Shown one piece after another: positions 54,901 through 63,284 of a stretch of DNA of 64,000 bases (the first letter of the stretch is position 1; each line of letters starts with the position of its first letter). The notes under the pieces are model-generated. The model was not told where the DNA came from and searched no databases. It worked only from the letters and a program-made list of their open reading frames with translations. Made by a program: the position numbers and the translations under genes. Source of the stretch: Schistosoma mansoni (lineage: Eukaryota; Platyhelminthes; Trematoda; Strigeidida; Schistosomatidae); assembly GCF_000237925.1 (NCBI RefSeq), contig NW_017386000.1, positions 62,001 to 126,000 on the forward strand. Reading direction: 5' to 3'.

Positions 54901-57900
54901 ATGATGAAGACAAAATGATATTTTTTGATTATTCTAGCTATATCATCCGATGTTTTAAAATGTCATACTATTCATCTTAATAACTGAAATCATTACGATT
55001 CACTGACTGATTTCTGTACTAATTATCACTCATTACACTGTTTCTTGACTTAATGAAACTAAATATTCTATTATTCATGATTCACTGGGGAGTAGAGCTA
55101 CAGTCTTCATAAGTACATAAAAATATACGTCTGTTTGTCAGAATCGATACGTCATTTTATAAAATGTGGTAAATAATTACCCTAACAATTTCAACCTACT
55201 AACAAGTAATACATTGATTGAAGTATATGTGACCTAATTTAGCTTGTTTTAATTAATGTTTTACTTACAACCGTTCGCCAGTAGTATGTGATTCCTTTCA
55301 GTCTCTCGTTATTTCTTCTGATATAATTTTATTATCATACAGCACATCATAATATTGAATGCTACACTAATTTAGTGGATCCTAAATTTATTTAGCCAAT
55401 ACATCGATAACTATCAAATGAAGGTCTATGTAGGGTATTGTAGTATTTTACAGGTAAAATCTATTGATTGTTAGGACATCATATTTTAGTGTACCTTTCC
55501 AACAATCATATCTACCAAAATGTTAAACATAGAATATAAAAACTTAGCAGATATAGTTATAGGAGGACAATGAAAACATGATAATAATGTATATCGCATG
55601 AAGAAACTATTTCATCTTATGATTCACAACACTAACAAGCTACTTAGAATGAAACAAATATAATGTATAAATGGCTATTTAATTGATAAACATACATCTC
55701 ACGAAAAAATCTGATTTTTCGCAAGAATGTTTTGTTTATCAATGATAGGCGAAAAACTCTCCATGCTTGTGTTTAAAATGATACAGATTAGTTAGTTGTC
55801 ATTACTCCTCACACAGCTTTCATAATAAAGTACAGTAAATTCACATTTCATGTGTTTTAAAAACCTTGGTTATATACTTATTGACATACATCTACGACGG
55901 AAGCGAAACAGATACTTATTTGGCTCTGTATTACTATTAAGTTACAGAAAAACGGTATAAACTATTCATAACTACGGTTTTATATCAAAAGTTTTTATTT
56001 TTTTCTAAATGACTAGCAGAAAAATGTTTTGCTCGACAACTTCAAAAGATTCTTAGGTTCACACAATCAATAATAAAAGAATAGAGATAAAAAAGCATTA
56101 CCTCCTAAAACGTGTATGATCAAGAGTGAAAGGTTTTAATAGATTAATGGGACAATCTAGTTTATTTTGTTATATGATATTCTAAGAATATGCGCATTAT
56201 TTTTTCTCCGGTTATGATCATTCCAACTAAGTTAGTTATTCCGTTGTGAGTAGCATAAGAACTGTCAAAAATATTCATCGGTTCAAGTTGTTATACTTCA
56301 CATCAGGACAACTAACGGAAATATATGAAAAGCGTGAAGAATTGTGTTATATCTAGAGCTTTAGATTCATGCTTTGCCACGTACTACTAGACTACTTGAA
56401 CGACCGAACCCGCAACGTCGCAAAATGAGAAGATAGAAGACTAGTAAGTAGGAATTTTATTCCGCAAACAGTGTCAAATATAGTACAAAAATCTCATGTA
56501 TTTATAGTTTTGGCTGAAAGTAAATCATCATTTCGAATAGCCAATAGGCACATAGGGGGTCGTTCTTATTCACGTCGACATTCTAGAACGTTCCCCTAGT
56601 GGTGATTGGATGGAATGTCTTCGGCTCTTTCTAGGCTTTTTGAGGCTTCCATGAGTTTTCCAACGAGCCATTCGTACAAATTATTAATCATAAGATTTAT
56701 AGAAATACAAAAAATAAATACATCTCAGACGTTCCAAATGATTTTGAACCTAATGATTATAATCTTTAAGGATAAATTATAATTAACTCATAGAATTTAA
56801 CCAGGACTTCTGAACTATTCAGTATAGCTCAGATTAACAGTAAATGATTTCTGTAATTGGTAAAGGAAATTAGTGTACAGAAAAATATAATAAGTTGATA
56901 CAAACGGCAAATCTATTGATGATAAACAAACTGATTAAAAACTATATAATTTTATTGAGTGAAGAGTGAAAGAAAAAAACAAACATGATTTTTAGATAAA
57001 TTTTGAATGAATCGAGAACAAAAATAAACATAGAGTTAATGTAAACTTTATTTAAACTAAGATGGATAGTGGCTATCAGTGGAATCCAGGACGCGCGTCT
57101 TGCTCTGTTTGGGACTCGTCAGCTGGATGTAACTGCATCTCAGAGTTGATGTTCACTCTGGGACTCGAACCCAGTATCATTCGCTTCAAACGCGTCCGCG
57201 TTATCCACTCAGTTACTGAATCCTGATAGCCACTTGCTTGTGCGATAGGGTGAAGTTTAAATTCATTTGGTGTTGTTTGCTTATATCTTCCCATTGTTGT
57301 TTAGGACTGCAATTGGTCAGTCTCTTATTGGCATATATGCATACTGTGCGTATTGCCTCGATATAGCCTTAATTCACACGCATTAAAAGCAAAGATGGAT
57401 AGTGGCTAGTAGTGGAATCCAGGGCGCATAGTATGCACATATGCCACTAAGAGACTAACCAGTTGCAGTCCTAAACATCAATGGGAAGATTCAAACAAAC
57501 AACACTAAGTGAATTTATTTAAACTGTGATAACTGCAATTATTGTCATTCTATAAAGCATACAGAAAATGTATGTTATCCGCTAACCAATATATATTGAA
57601 TACTTAGAGTAAATATATTGAAGCTTAGTTTATGGATGGGTTAAAATATTAAATGGTTACTTATAAACTATAATAATTATCTATGGTTAACCTCTAAAAT
57701 TAAGTGATTACTTACATTCATCTTTAAATTTATTTGTACTGATTACTCCAGAGGATTATAACTATCTAATACCATATAAGCCAGAGATTTTAACCAGCTT
57801 CAAAATTTAAAATGAACAGATTTAAAGTTTAAGTGCAGTAATACACCAGTTTTAATGGTTGCCTTAATTTATTCAGAAAGTATGGAAACTAAAACAGGAT

Positions 57901-60900
57901 CAATTACATTTATTCACATTAATTTAATGTCTATTATCTGATTTATCCAGCTAAAATATTAAAGAAGAGATTTTAATGATATCATGGTCTTTGAACTGGA
58001 CTATTTGATTGAATAAGTCACCCAGATCACAGAAATTAATTTTATTATAAACATTTTCTTCCATTTCAAATCTTCAGTACATCATAAGAACAGAGAATTA
58101 TTATTTCAGTCTATTAATTTAATATCTAATTGTGAATTATTGAATTTTATTGAGAATTTTACTAACGTTAACAGGTTGAATTAACATTGTAACGACAAAT
58201 AGTTAAAAATTTTCATAATTTAATCTTCTGATCTTATGTTCATATTGTTTTATACTTTTGTTTAGTTGTTTTATAAATACAACATAAATGAAATTTTATA
58301 TAGTTGAGATCATGAGTCAATTGAAGCTAAACCACCATGGAAAACCTGGAAGCACTGGATGGCCGTTTCATCCTATTATGGGATCCTTCAGCAGTTCAGG
58401 ATTATTAAGAAATTTATTCTATTGCATTGGATGCCGGCTCAGTGGTCTATTGGTCAAGTGCTGATGGTTCCTGGGTTCGAATCTCATGAGACTGGACCGG
58501 GGATGCGCACTGTTGAGGAGTCCCACAATAGGACGAAACGGCCGTCCAGTGCTTCCAGGTCTTCCAAGGTAGTCTAGCTTCAATTGAGTCATGTTTTCAG
58601 CTACATAAAATTACTAAAATCTCCACAAAACCCCCTTCTGATAAATGAAATTATATACAAAATGATAGTTATTCTTTAGATTGGTTATTATGATGGTTAA
58701 AAAATGAGTATAGTTATAACAAATAGCTTTATTTAATTAGTAAAAAATTCATTTTATTCAGGTCAATAATTTGAAGGTTTAAGTGGAAATAATCTCATTA
58801 CATGGTGCTCATTAAGAAAGAATACCAAGATTAAAAAATTTCAAGGAGTTATTTAAACCACAAAATTTTTTTTGAAAGTTATTTAGTTAAAATACTGTTC
58901 TATTCTAATCAAACATCGTTTAATACGACTGCACAGATTGTGATACATCATCAAAATTCTCAAGTCACTTATTTAGAAGAAGTCATTATCTTTTGAAAGT
59001 CGTAAGTACTCGTTAACTCTATCGTGACAGTAGTAGTTTTCCGCGGTATGGTAAGTTTAATTAAATTTATGTTTTCATATTCGTCTACTGTAAAAGTTCT
59101 AAGAATGCTACATTTGTAATTCTCAGAAAGCGAGACTCATTGTAATTCAGAATATTAAAAGTAACATTTAATTCAGATGATGTTTGTCAATAATTAGTTT
59201 CATGAGGAGGATTTCGTAACATACGTTTATAAATGAGGTCACCAAAGCTCGACATAGAAAAAAACAGAAATGAAGGTTAGTGTCCGCATCTATAAGTTCA
59301 CATTAAGAGGACAACACCTTTTCAGTAGTGCCATCTGCTTGACATTGGCCATAGTGTTGATGTTTTAAATCTCTTCAGGATAATTAACAAACAAAAAAAC
59401 ATAGAATTTACTACAGTTTACCGAAGCAATTGCCATGAAAGATTTAAACCGAATTTACGCATCCAAAATAATTCAGTTATCGATCTTGCTTTGTCGTTGT
59501 GACCTCATTCATAAGTGTTTGTTACGCAATCCTTCTCATACATTAAATCAAAAATATAGGTTGACAATTATCTTCAGCATGATGTTTTAATTTTTGTTCA
59601 TAATTTATGCATAATATAAATAAAAGATAATGATATTGTTTATAAGTAATAAACTTAGATTGCCAAATAACTGTCAATTTGTTTACATTAAGAAAAACTA
59701 GTCTATTATTTTATCAAAGAGCGATCGATGTCAGAAATAACAGTTACTAAAGGTATATTAATTTTCTACTTGATATAATACAATTATCATAATTTCTTTG
59801 TTTGTAATATTTTCAATTATGATTGGATTATACTGAAATTACTGGAGTTTTTTTAAATTTACAATCAAAACAAACATATTATTTACTGTTGACATTTGCA
59901 ATCATTCTGAGGTAGGTTCAGACTATGAGATACCTGCTTTCGTTTCGACAGTTGAGTAGTAATACTAATTTTCTTATTTAAGAAATGTAACTCATAATTA
60001 AGTACACAAATTTTTTACTTGGTATATGATTTGCATTTTCTTTTTTTCAAAATACGAGAACTGTAATGTTAATAATGTTCGATATTATATAAATCTATAC
60101 AAAACAAACTTTAATTTTATACCCAAAGTTCGGTATCTGATACTTATTTACGTACCTTTTAATAAACATCATCGACCTACAGTTATGGATAACACTGAAC
60201 GTATAAATTTTTTAATTCATTGATAAACTTGACATTAGGTGTTCTGTTTAAATATGAATGCCAAATTTATTTGTAAATTTAAATGTTGAAAAAAGTTGAA
60301 TCTTATTCCATAATTTGATACAGTTCCGTTTATTTTCTAACATTACTATGTTCATTGGATACAATATTAATGTGTATCACTTTTATCAAAATCAACGAAA
60401 ATATAAAAAAACTGGTTTATTTGTTTTATATGACATGAAAAGTGTTGATAAAATAGGTATAGGGTATAGTAAGTTCACTCTAAATTTCTTGAATAGTCAT
60501 ATTTGTTTCAACTTAATATGATGTAAATATGTTAAGTCATGACTTGTAATTACAGTTAACTAATGTTTCAGTTCTTCTATGTTCTTTCTTATTTTATCTG
60601 CTAACCACAGATTATTTAAATGGATCAAAATTAAATATGTATAATAGTTGATAAACATTCTATATGAATAACGGCAGGTTAACAAACAAAATAAGTTTTC
60701 ATGCTTATTTCACCAATTAATCCTTGAAGTTAGATTGATATATCATTTAAATTGTATCTGGTATTGCTAATAAACATTGAGTATTCTTTCATATACATTC
60801 ATATCTTTATTGCATTATGTTTAGATGATGTATATCTGTTTGAATAAAACTGTTGGATGCCCTGGTATGGCCGAAAGTGAGAAGAGTCAGCCCTGTCTCT

Positions 60901-62197
60901 TAAAATGTTCTCACATGGCCACACGTATACAACCACTGTCAGGGAAGTCCTACTCACTGCCTTCTCTCGGCATTACTGTTGTTTATGAAATCGAAAGAAC
61001 GAAAAGAGAATGTCCGGTGCTTTGACCGGGTTGGTGGACACAGAGGATCCACCTAGAGGAGTTGGAAATCCCTGATTCCAAACCAATGGTGCACATGGGC
61101 TCCAGGATCCTGAGGGAACAAATGGTGTATGAACCTATTGTTGATCACCGTCTACCATGCAACTGCATCTTCTAACGTTATTCCACTGAGTTGTGGATAG
61201 ACCTTTAGGTCCAAGGCTCCGGGTGTGGCCTCCTAAGAAAACCGCCTGCTTAGGTCTAGGTCTGGGCACCCGGACAGTATTCCAGCCCTCATATAAGTCG
61301 AATGATTCATGTAGCGGATATGTATTTGGTGCCTTGATATACCAATGTTTACGCGTTCAAATAAATAAATTATTATTAACTGAGCTCACTTATAATAAAT
61401 CTTTATTGTGAATTTAATATCAATTCAGCTTAACTATAAACAAAAATATCATTGAAGTTATCTGTAAATATGCAAAACTGTGTTTAAAAATAATATTTAT
61501 TCAATGAAAGAGATATGAGCCAAATAATAAGTCGAATAAGTCGAGATCATCTTGAATAGTCTTGCAAAAACTGCTAATCAGTATTATTAGCTTCCATTTA
61601 CTGAATATTTTTGTACATGCCAATTTGCATAATTTTGATGCAGCTATATTTAATTATTTAAAGAATATCTACCTAAAATTCTATGTATTTCCACACTTAG
61701 TCATCATTATTGGTTTGTTCCTAATCTTCAGTTACTACCTGTTCGACGTACTGGAATCTGGATATTTACTGGTGAAGTGCGTACTTGGTCGAAAACATTA
61801 TACATTTCCATTTACTGATTCCAATAATAAAGTGATCGGTATTATTGATGTTTGTTGTTTAAACTTCCTTAATAAACATCAATTGGATTATTTACATAAA
61901 AGTCTAGTACTTTTTCAAGAAGCTTATGAACAGTTAGTGCACTATATAGGAGTAGACACAGATGGTCAGTATAATAATGCAGACGAATATAAGACTATAT
62001 CAAAAAACCAAGAAGAAACTGAAATTAATTCACAAATTGAAGAAAGTAAATCTGACTGGATGGATGGAAATAATAAATTTATGCCTAAAATTATTGTAAA
62101 AAAATTGTCAAAAATGGAGCTGAGTCTTTTAACTTCAAAGATTGATAAAGATGTAAGTTTATTAAATCATAAATTATTGATGAAAATGATGGCTTAG
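27102..62197 (+). CDS. EFCAB5-like protein (EF-hand and GAF-like), 35-kb gene
   Basis: Coding exons read: 27102-27716, 29872-30009, 31951-32106, 33460-33592, 35162-35410, 35920-35954 (35 nt), 37192-37298, 37797-37975, 38365-38568, 39191-39333, 42139-42593, 46559-46771, 49422-49679, 54414-54713 and 61778-62197 (stop TAG), about 1,200 aa. Phases agree from exon 1 to 7 and from 9 to 15; the 7/8 and 8/9 joins do not, so a small exon or boundary is missed there. Exon 1 has a [12 protein letters not shown] helix and [15 protein letters not shown]. Exon 10 has an EF-hand-like loop ([16 protein letters not shown]). Exons 13-15 look GAF-like ([13 protein letters not shown], then HEIQFYR; later [14 protein letters not shown]). 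This order recalls animal EFCAB5, whose role is poorly known. No membrane segment. Identification is inference. Confidence 0.65.
28824..28860. repeat. Short hairpin bounded by GCCGGC
   Basis: GCCGGC-GT-AAAACC and GGTTTT-CA-GCCGGC form an inverted repeat around a nine-base centre. It lies in intron 1 of the EFCAB5-like gene and is conspicuously GC-rich for this DNA. Confidence 0.6.
29668..29716 (+). mobile_element. RTE 3' tip
   Basis: GGGCGG...CTCTTCCACCAAGG followed by GTAACAGGCATAAGTAAGTA matches the last 50 bases of the RTE family. Only the tip is present. Confidence 0.65.
30895..31330 (+). mobile_element. RTE LINE 3' fragment
   Basis: About 430 bp in intron 2 read as decayed RTE C-terminus: WRTSTTII, then [20 protein letters not shown] and PAEEETRK. 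It ends near the TATATATA run at 31320. The frame is broken. Confidence 0.75.
32753..32855 (-). mobile_element. SINE family B, 3' part, minus
   Basis: The minus strand reads GGATGCGCAT, then the hammerhead-like core, then CCAGTGCTTCCAGGTTTTCC and CAATTGACTCATGATTTCAA. The tRNA-like head is missing. It abuts a plus-oriented piece of the same family, making a palindrome. Confidence 0.85.
32804..32858 (-). ncRNA. Hammerhead-like core in SINE B (32.8 kb)
   Basis: Minus strand: CTGAAGAG at 32847-32840, stem II GTCC/GGAC with a seven-base loop, GAAA at 32825-32822, and TTC in place of the usual GTC. Stem I pairs GCATTG with CAGTGC (one G-U). The catalytic core is intact. The altered base before the cleavage triplet breaks the second pair of stem III. 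Confidence 0.6.
32856..32960 (+). mobile_element. SINE family B, 3' tail, plus
   Basis: It starts inside the hammerhead 3' strand (TCCAGTGCTTCCAGG) and runs to CTCCACAAAACTCCTTCTGG, the end of the element also seen at 58646. It is in inverted orientation to the preceding fragment. Confidence 0.8.
33951..34717. mobile_element. Solo-LTR-like fossil
   Basis: A segment of about 750 bp in intron 4 flanked by the 9-bp direct repeat TTTATGTTA (33951-33959 and 34709-34717). It has no coding part. A block with GCCAAT, TCTAGAATGTTCC, GATTGG and GGCTCTTT recurs in related form at 56350-56670. The composition and lack of genes suggest a solo long terminal repeat of a Gypsy-type element. The family is not determined. 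Confidence 0.4.
35955..37191. other. Intron 6 of the EFCAB5-like gene
   Basis: 1.2 kb of AT-rich intron with no element recognised. Confidence 0.4.
39956..41850 (+). mobile_element. RTE LINE, 5'-truncated dead copy in intron 10
   Basis: It starts in the linker before RT ([18 protein letters not shown] near 40047), continues through RT with many stops, and passes an eroded catalytic box read as DFEDDPTIL near 41075. It ends in GTTAACAGTCATAAGTAAGT near 41845, the family 3' end. Bases 40208-40849 are repeated at 20238-20879. It lies in sense orientation to the host gene. Confidence 0.85.
42711..45608 (-). mobile_element. Full-length RTE LINE with 9-bp target duplication
   Basis: The insertion 42720-45599 is flanked by TTATAAATA (42711-42719, 45600-45608). 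Minus strand, in order: GC-rich 5' UTR; APE-like endonuclease from 45418 ([42 protein letters not shown]); linker; RT from 44221 to 42725 ([42 protein letters not shown]). The GTAAGTAAG tail follows. I see three in-frame stops (one TAG, two TGA) plus a shift in the linker. Near 43243 the frame jumps from DWIMKTST to AYLQLRNIW, removing about 110 codons with the FADD catalytic box but keeping frame. It is dead but young-looking, and antisense to the host gene. Confidence 0.9.
47150..47345 (-). mobile_element. SINE family B, old degraded copy
   Basis: Minus strand: a weak tRNA-like head (TAGCTAATTGGTCTAGAGAC), GGATGCACACTGCTGAAGAG, then a tail like GGTTTTAAGTGGTTGTCTAA and CTCGTGATCTCAAC. The CTGAAGAG half of the hammerhead core is intact, but the GAAA side is altered. 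Confidence 0.6.
47837..48190. other. Possible LTR-type repeat
   Basis: A patch of higher GC with CCAATCAGAAT and an AATAATTTATTTCAGAATAC stretch near 48030. It loosely recalls the other LTR-like fossils of this window. No boundaries are found, so this is a weak call. Confidence 0.2.
48923..48965. repeat. (TA)n microsatellite
   Basis: About 21 uninterrupted TA units in intron 12 of the EFCAB5-like gene. Confidence 0.95.
49083..49210 (+). mobile_element. SINE family B, non-tRNA-head subtype
   Basis: It begins AATACAAGAAATTTCC, then AATCCTGAACTGCTGAAG, the hammerhead core, and the usual tail TGGTGGTCTAGC...CAATTGACTC-like to TTTCAACTATAAAA. The same unusual head precedes the minus copy at 58300-58424, so this is a genuine subtype rather than chance truncation. 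Confidence 0.8.
49106..49161 (+). ncRNA. Hammerhead ribozyme candidate with intact core
   Basis: CTGAAGAG at 49115-49122; stem II GTCC/GGAC closing CACAATA; GAAA at 49137-49140; CGGCCGTC ending at the predicted cleavage after 49148. Stem I inner pairs are CTG(49112-49114)/CAG(49149-49151) plus A-U. The outer helix CCTGA(49106-49110)/TCAGG(49157-49161) is separated by a 3'-side bulge. All core bases agree with the hammerhead consensus and the layout is type I. Stem III is very short (ACG-GC-CGT), as in the known schistosome Sm-alpha ribozyme. Confidence 0.75.
49680..50897. other. Intron 13, left part
   Basis: Apart from possible 3' UTR of the nested minus-strand gene near its right end, nothing is recognised. 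Confidence 0.35.
50898..52418 (-). CDS. Predicted secreted glycoprotein nested in an intron
   Basis: Two exons on the minus strand: 52418-52400 (ATG ATG..., donor GTAAGT) and 51748-50898 (acceptor TTCTTCCTACAG, stop TAA). The phases fit (19 + 851 nt) and give 289 aa. The join creates [20 protein letters not shown], a convincing signal peptide that neither exon shows alone. The body carries about eight N-glycosylation sequons (LKNITI, SNKS, FNVS, MNSS, NDT, NFT, NLS, NFT) and no second membrane segment. Alternating hydrophobic stretches ([16 protein letters not shown]) faintly recall TULIP/takeout-like lipid-binding folds, but this is a guess. It lies wholly inside intron 13 of the EFCAB5-like gene, antisense to it. 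Function unknown. Confidence 0.65.
53525..53860. mobile_element. Sm-alpha-type SINE, composite foldback copy
   Basis: The left half (53525-53665) is in minus orientation: hammerhead, then tRNA-like head with CGAACCC (box B complement). The right half (53677-53860) is in plus orientation, starting at the hammerhead 3' strand ATAGGACGAAACTCGCGTCC and running into the body CACTACTAGCCACTATCC. The ends 53525-53570 and 53677-53722 are inverted. The switch occurs at GAGTCC, present in both parts, which suggests a template switch. Confidence 0.8.
53541..53590 (-). ncRNA. Sm-alpha hammerhead, decayed core
   Basis: Minus strand: stem I ATCCAG, core CTGATAAG (53584-53577; consensus CTGATGAG), a perfect stem II GTCC-CAAATA-GGAC, GAGA in place of GAAA, then CGCGCGTC. 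The stem II and loop match the published S. mansoni hammerhead. The two core changes, including the catalytic G8, should abolish cleavage. Confidence 0.75.
54234..54290 (-). mobile_element. RTE 3' tip, minus
   Basis: CTTACTTATTTACGCCTGTT and CCTCGTGGAGGAGCATAGGC are the reverse complement of the RTE 3' end. About 50 bases remain, in intron 13. Confidence 0.75.
54714..56349. other. Intron 14, left part
   Basis: 1.6 kb of AT-rich intron without a recognised element or further exon. Confidence 0.4.
56350..56670. mobile_element. LTR-like fossil fragment
   Basis: It shares an ordered set of blocks with the solo-LTR-like segment at 33951-34717: GTATTTATAG, GCCAAT, TTCTAGAACGTTCC, GATTGG and GGCTCTTT. 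No coding part or clear ends are seen. It is probably an old related LTR. Confidence 0.4.
57060..57426 (-). mobile_element. Sm-alpha-type SINE, more than one tandem unit
   Basis: Minus strand, in order: hammerhead 3' strand CCTGGATTCCACTACTAG (57423 down), body, tRNA-like head (GGATTCAGTAACTGAGTGG, then GGGTTCGAGTCCC with box B at 57171-57161), hammerhead, and CCTGGATTCCACTGATAGCC again. The two cleavage-site strands (57414-57423 and 57081-57090) are exactly 333 bp apart, one satellite-like unit. Confidence 0.85.
57081..57128 (-). ncRNA. Sm-alpha hammerhead, damaged stem II
   Basis: Minus strand: stem I ATCCAG/CTGGAT perfect, core CTGACGAG (57122-57115) fits the CTGANGA rule, but the stem II 3' strand and GAAA are altered (AGCAAGAC for GGACGAAAC). 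GTC is retained. Probably inactive. Confidence 0.7.
57427..57525 (+). mobile_element. Sm-alpha body fragment, inverted
   Basis: The plus strand GTATGCACATATGCCACTAA and TTGCAGTCCTAAACATCAAT match the minus-oriented body at 57250-57345. It abuts the preceding unit in opposite orientation and makes a second foldback in this family. Confidence 0.75.
57526..58299. other. Intron 14, middle part
   Basis: AT-rich, nothing recognised. Confidence 0.4.
58300..58424 (-). mobile_element. SINE family B, non-tRNA-head subtype, minus
   Basis: Minus strand: GCAATAGAATAAATTTC, AATCCTGAACTGCTGAAG, core, CCAGTGCTTCCAGGTTTTCC and the family tail. The hammerhead reads CTGAAGG with stem II ATCC/GGAT, where G-C of other copies has become A-U on both sides. 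The A-to-G change in the core would impair activity. Confidence 0.8.
58425..58650 (+). mobile_element. SINE family B with tRNA-like head
   Basis: Head GGCTCAGTGGTCTATTGGTC (box A region) and GGGTTCGAATCTC (box B, matching GGTTCGANNC) indicate RNA polymerase III transcription. Then come ATGCGCACTG, the hammerhead-like core, and the tail ending CCCCCTTCTGATAAATG. It is head-to-head with the minus copy at 58300. Confidence 0.85.
58501..58560 (+). ncRNA. Hammerhead-like core in SINE B (58.5 kb)
   Basis: Stem I GCACTG(58507-58512)/CAGTGC(58547-58552) is perfect. Stem II GTCC/GGAC, GAAA (58535-58538) and GTC (58544-58546) are intact. The core reads TTGAGGAG, so conserved C3 is a T and cleavage is probably lost. 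Confidence 0.65.
58651..60827. other. Intron 14, right part
   Basis: 2.2 kb of very AT-rich sequence. Short open stretches at 60026-60223 and 60315-60521 lack splice-site context and known domains. No exon is needed here because exons 14 and 15 join in phase. Confidence 0.4.
60828..61372 (+). repeat. Dispersed repeat family R, copy 2
   Basis: Partner of 23564-24075 in direct orientation, somewhat longer because of small insertions. It ends near TTCAAATAAATAAATT, again an A/T-rich retroposon-like tail. Confidence 0.75.
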
Positions 62198-62311
62198 GTT
62201 ATATGGGCTTTGTTTTAAACCGTAAGGATTATGTCTAATATCAGAACACTTTCAACTGGTAAAATGTTGTATTTAGTGAACAGTTGAACTATGAGATCTG
62301 TACTTCGAAAG

Positions 62312-62492
62312 TGATTGTCTAGTGGCTAAGCGCTCGTGCGCGAAAATGATAGCTCCTGGGTTCGAAACTCGCGAGGCGGGATCGTGGATGCGCAAAGCTG
62401 AGGAGTCCCATGATAGGACGAAACGGCCATCCAGTGCCTCCACATTTCCCATGGTGCTCTAGCTTCAAGTGATTCATGATCTCAACTATCAA
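62312..62492 (+). mobile_element. SINE family B with tRNA-like head in probable 3' UTR
   Basis: Box A region TAGTGGCTAAGCGCTCG and box B GGTTCGAAACTC (62360-62371) precede ATCGTGGATGCGC, the hammerhead-like core and the family tail ending CTCAACTAT. It lies 115 bp after the stop codon of the EFCAB5-like gene, in the same orientation and before the first AATAAA. Confidence 0.85.
62386..62440 (+). ncRNA. Hammerhead-like core in SINE B (62.4 kb)
   Basis: CTGAGGAG (62398-62405), stem II GTCC/GGAC, GAAA (62420-62423) and the NUH triplet ATC (62429-62431) fit the consensus core. Stem I is weakened (GCAAAG against CAGTGC), so folding in isolation is uncertain. Confidence 0.55.
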
Positions 62493-62545
62493 AATTGATT
62501 GTTGTTTATTATCACTTGTAATGCTTTTAGACGGGAAAAGGAACA

Positions 62546-62551
62546 AATAAA
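62546..62551 (+). terminator. Candidate poly(A) signal of the EFCAB5-like gene
   Basis: First AATAAA after the TAG at 62195. Using it would place the SINE inside the mRNA. Confidence 0.4.
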
Positions 62552-62559
62552 TAGTCTTC

Positions 62560-63284
62560 AATCAAAGATGTGAAGAATTTTCTCGTGACTAAACCGTGAA
62601 AAGAATTACAGAAGAAAGTTAGATACCGATAAGCAGACACGTTTTTCTAACTACTCAATTATGTTTCGGAACGACAAACTACCTAAACCCGTTTAAACCA
62701 ACCACAATACATATAATATGAAGAAAATCAAGTCAAATCACAAGACTTGAGAATCTGAATAGAAAATACATTGATGTTATTCGTCGAATCTTGAGTAATG
62801 GTCTTTTAATTAGTTATTTGTAATATCATGCTTATTTTTGACTGTAAACTAATCCCCTCTTGAGTACGTTCCTTCATAATTTTATTGTGTCTCGTTGGTA
62901 AACGACGAAAACCTAGTGCAAAATCTATCTGTAAACCAAGTATGTCTTATGTACAAATAAACTGAGAATATAATGTTTTTGAGAAGAATATATCTGACTG
63001 GTTGAATGATGCATTTCCACGATTCCTTTCTTTTGACATTCATTATATTGCTGGCCATCTATCTTTATTAACTGCATTTCATATTGATTGTATGTGTATT
63101 ATAACGTGTGCTACAATTTCTGGTACTCATAGTAAATTATCACATAAAACTATTTAAAACAATCAAAACAGTCCCAGACTTTTTTGCAAGTCAAAGCATC
63201 AATCTCATATTTCAGTTAGGTCTCTAATCATTTTATATTTGTTAGTGCTATGTTGAACCATGACGACAGTAAATAGTAGAAATA
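62560..63284. other. Intergenic, nothing recognised
   Basis: AT-rich stretch between the EFCAB5-like gene and the next Penelope-like element. Confidence 0.4.

Noticed and set aside
57161-57230. A genuine tRNA gene (box A and box B present)
   Set aside because: The arms do not fold into a full cloverleaf and it is embedded in the Sm-alpha repeat, so it is a tRNA-derived SINE head.
61562-61777. Upstream extension of the last EFCAB5-like exon (hydrophobic stretch from 61562)
   Set aside because: The run looks like a membrane segment but lies before the phase-0 acceptor GTGAAG|T at 61778, which joins exon 14 in frame; it is more likely intron.
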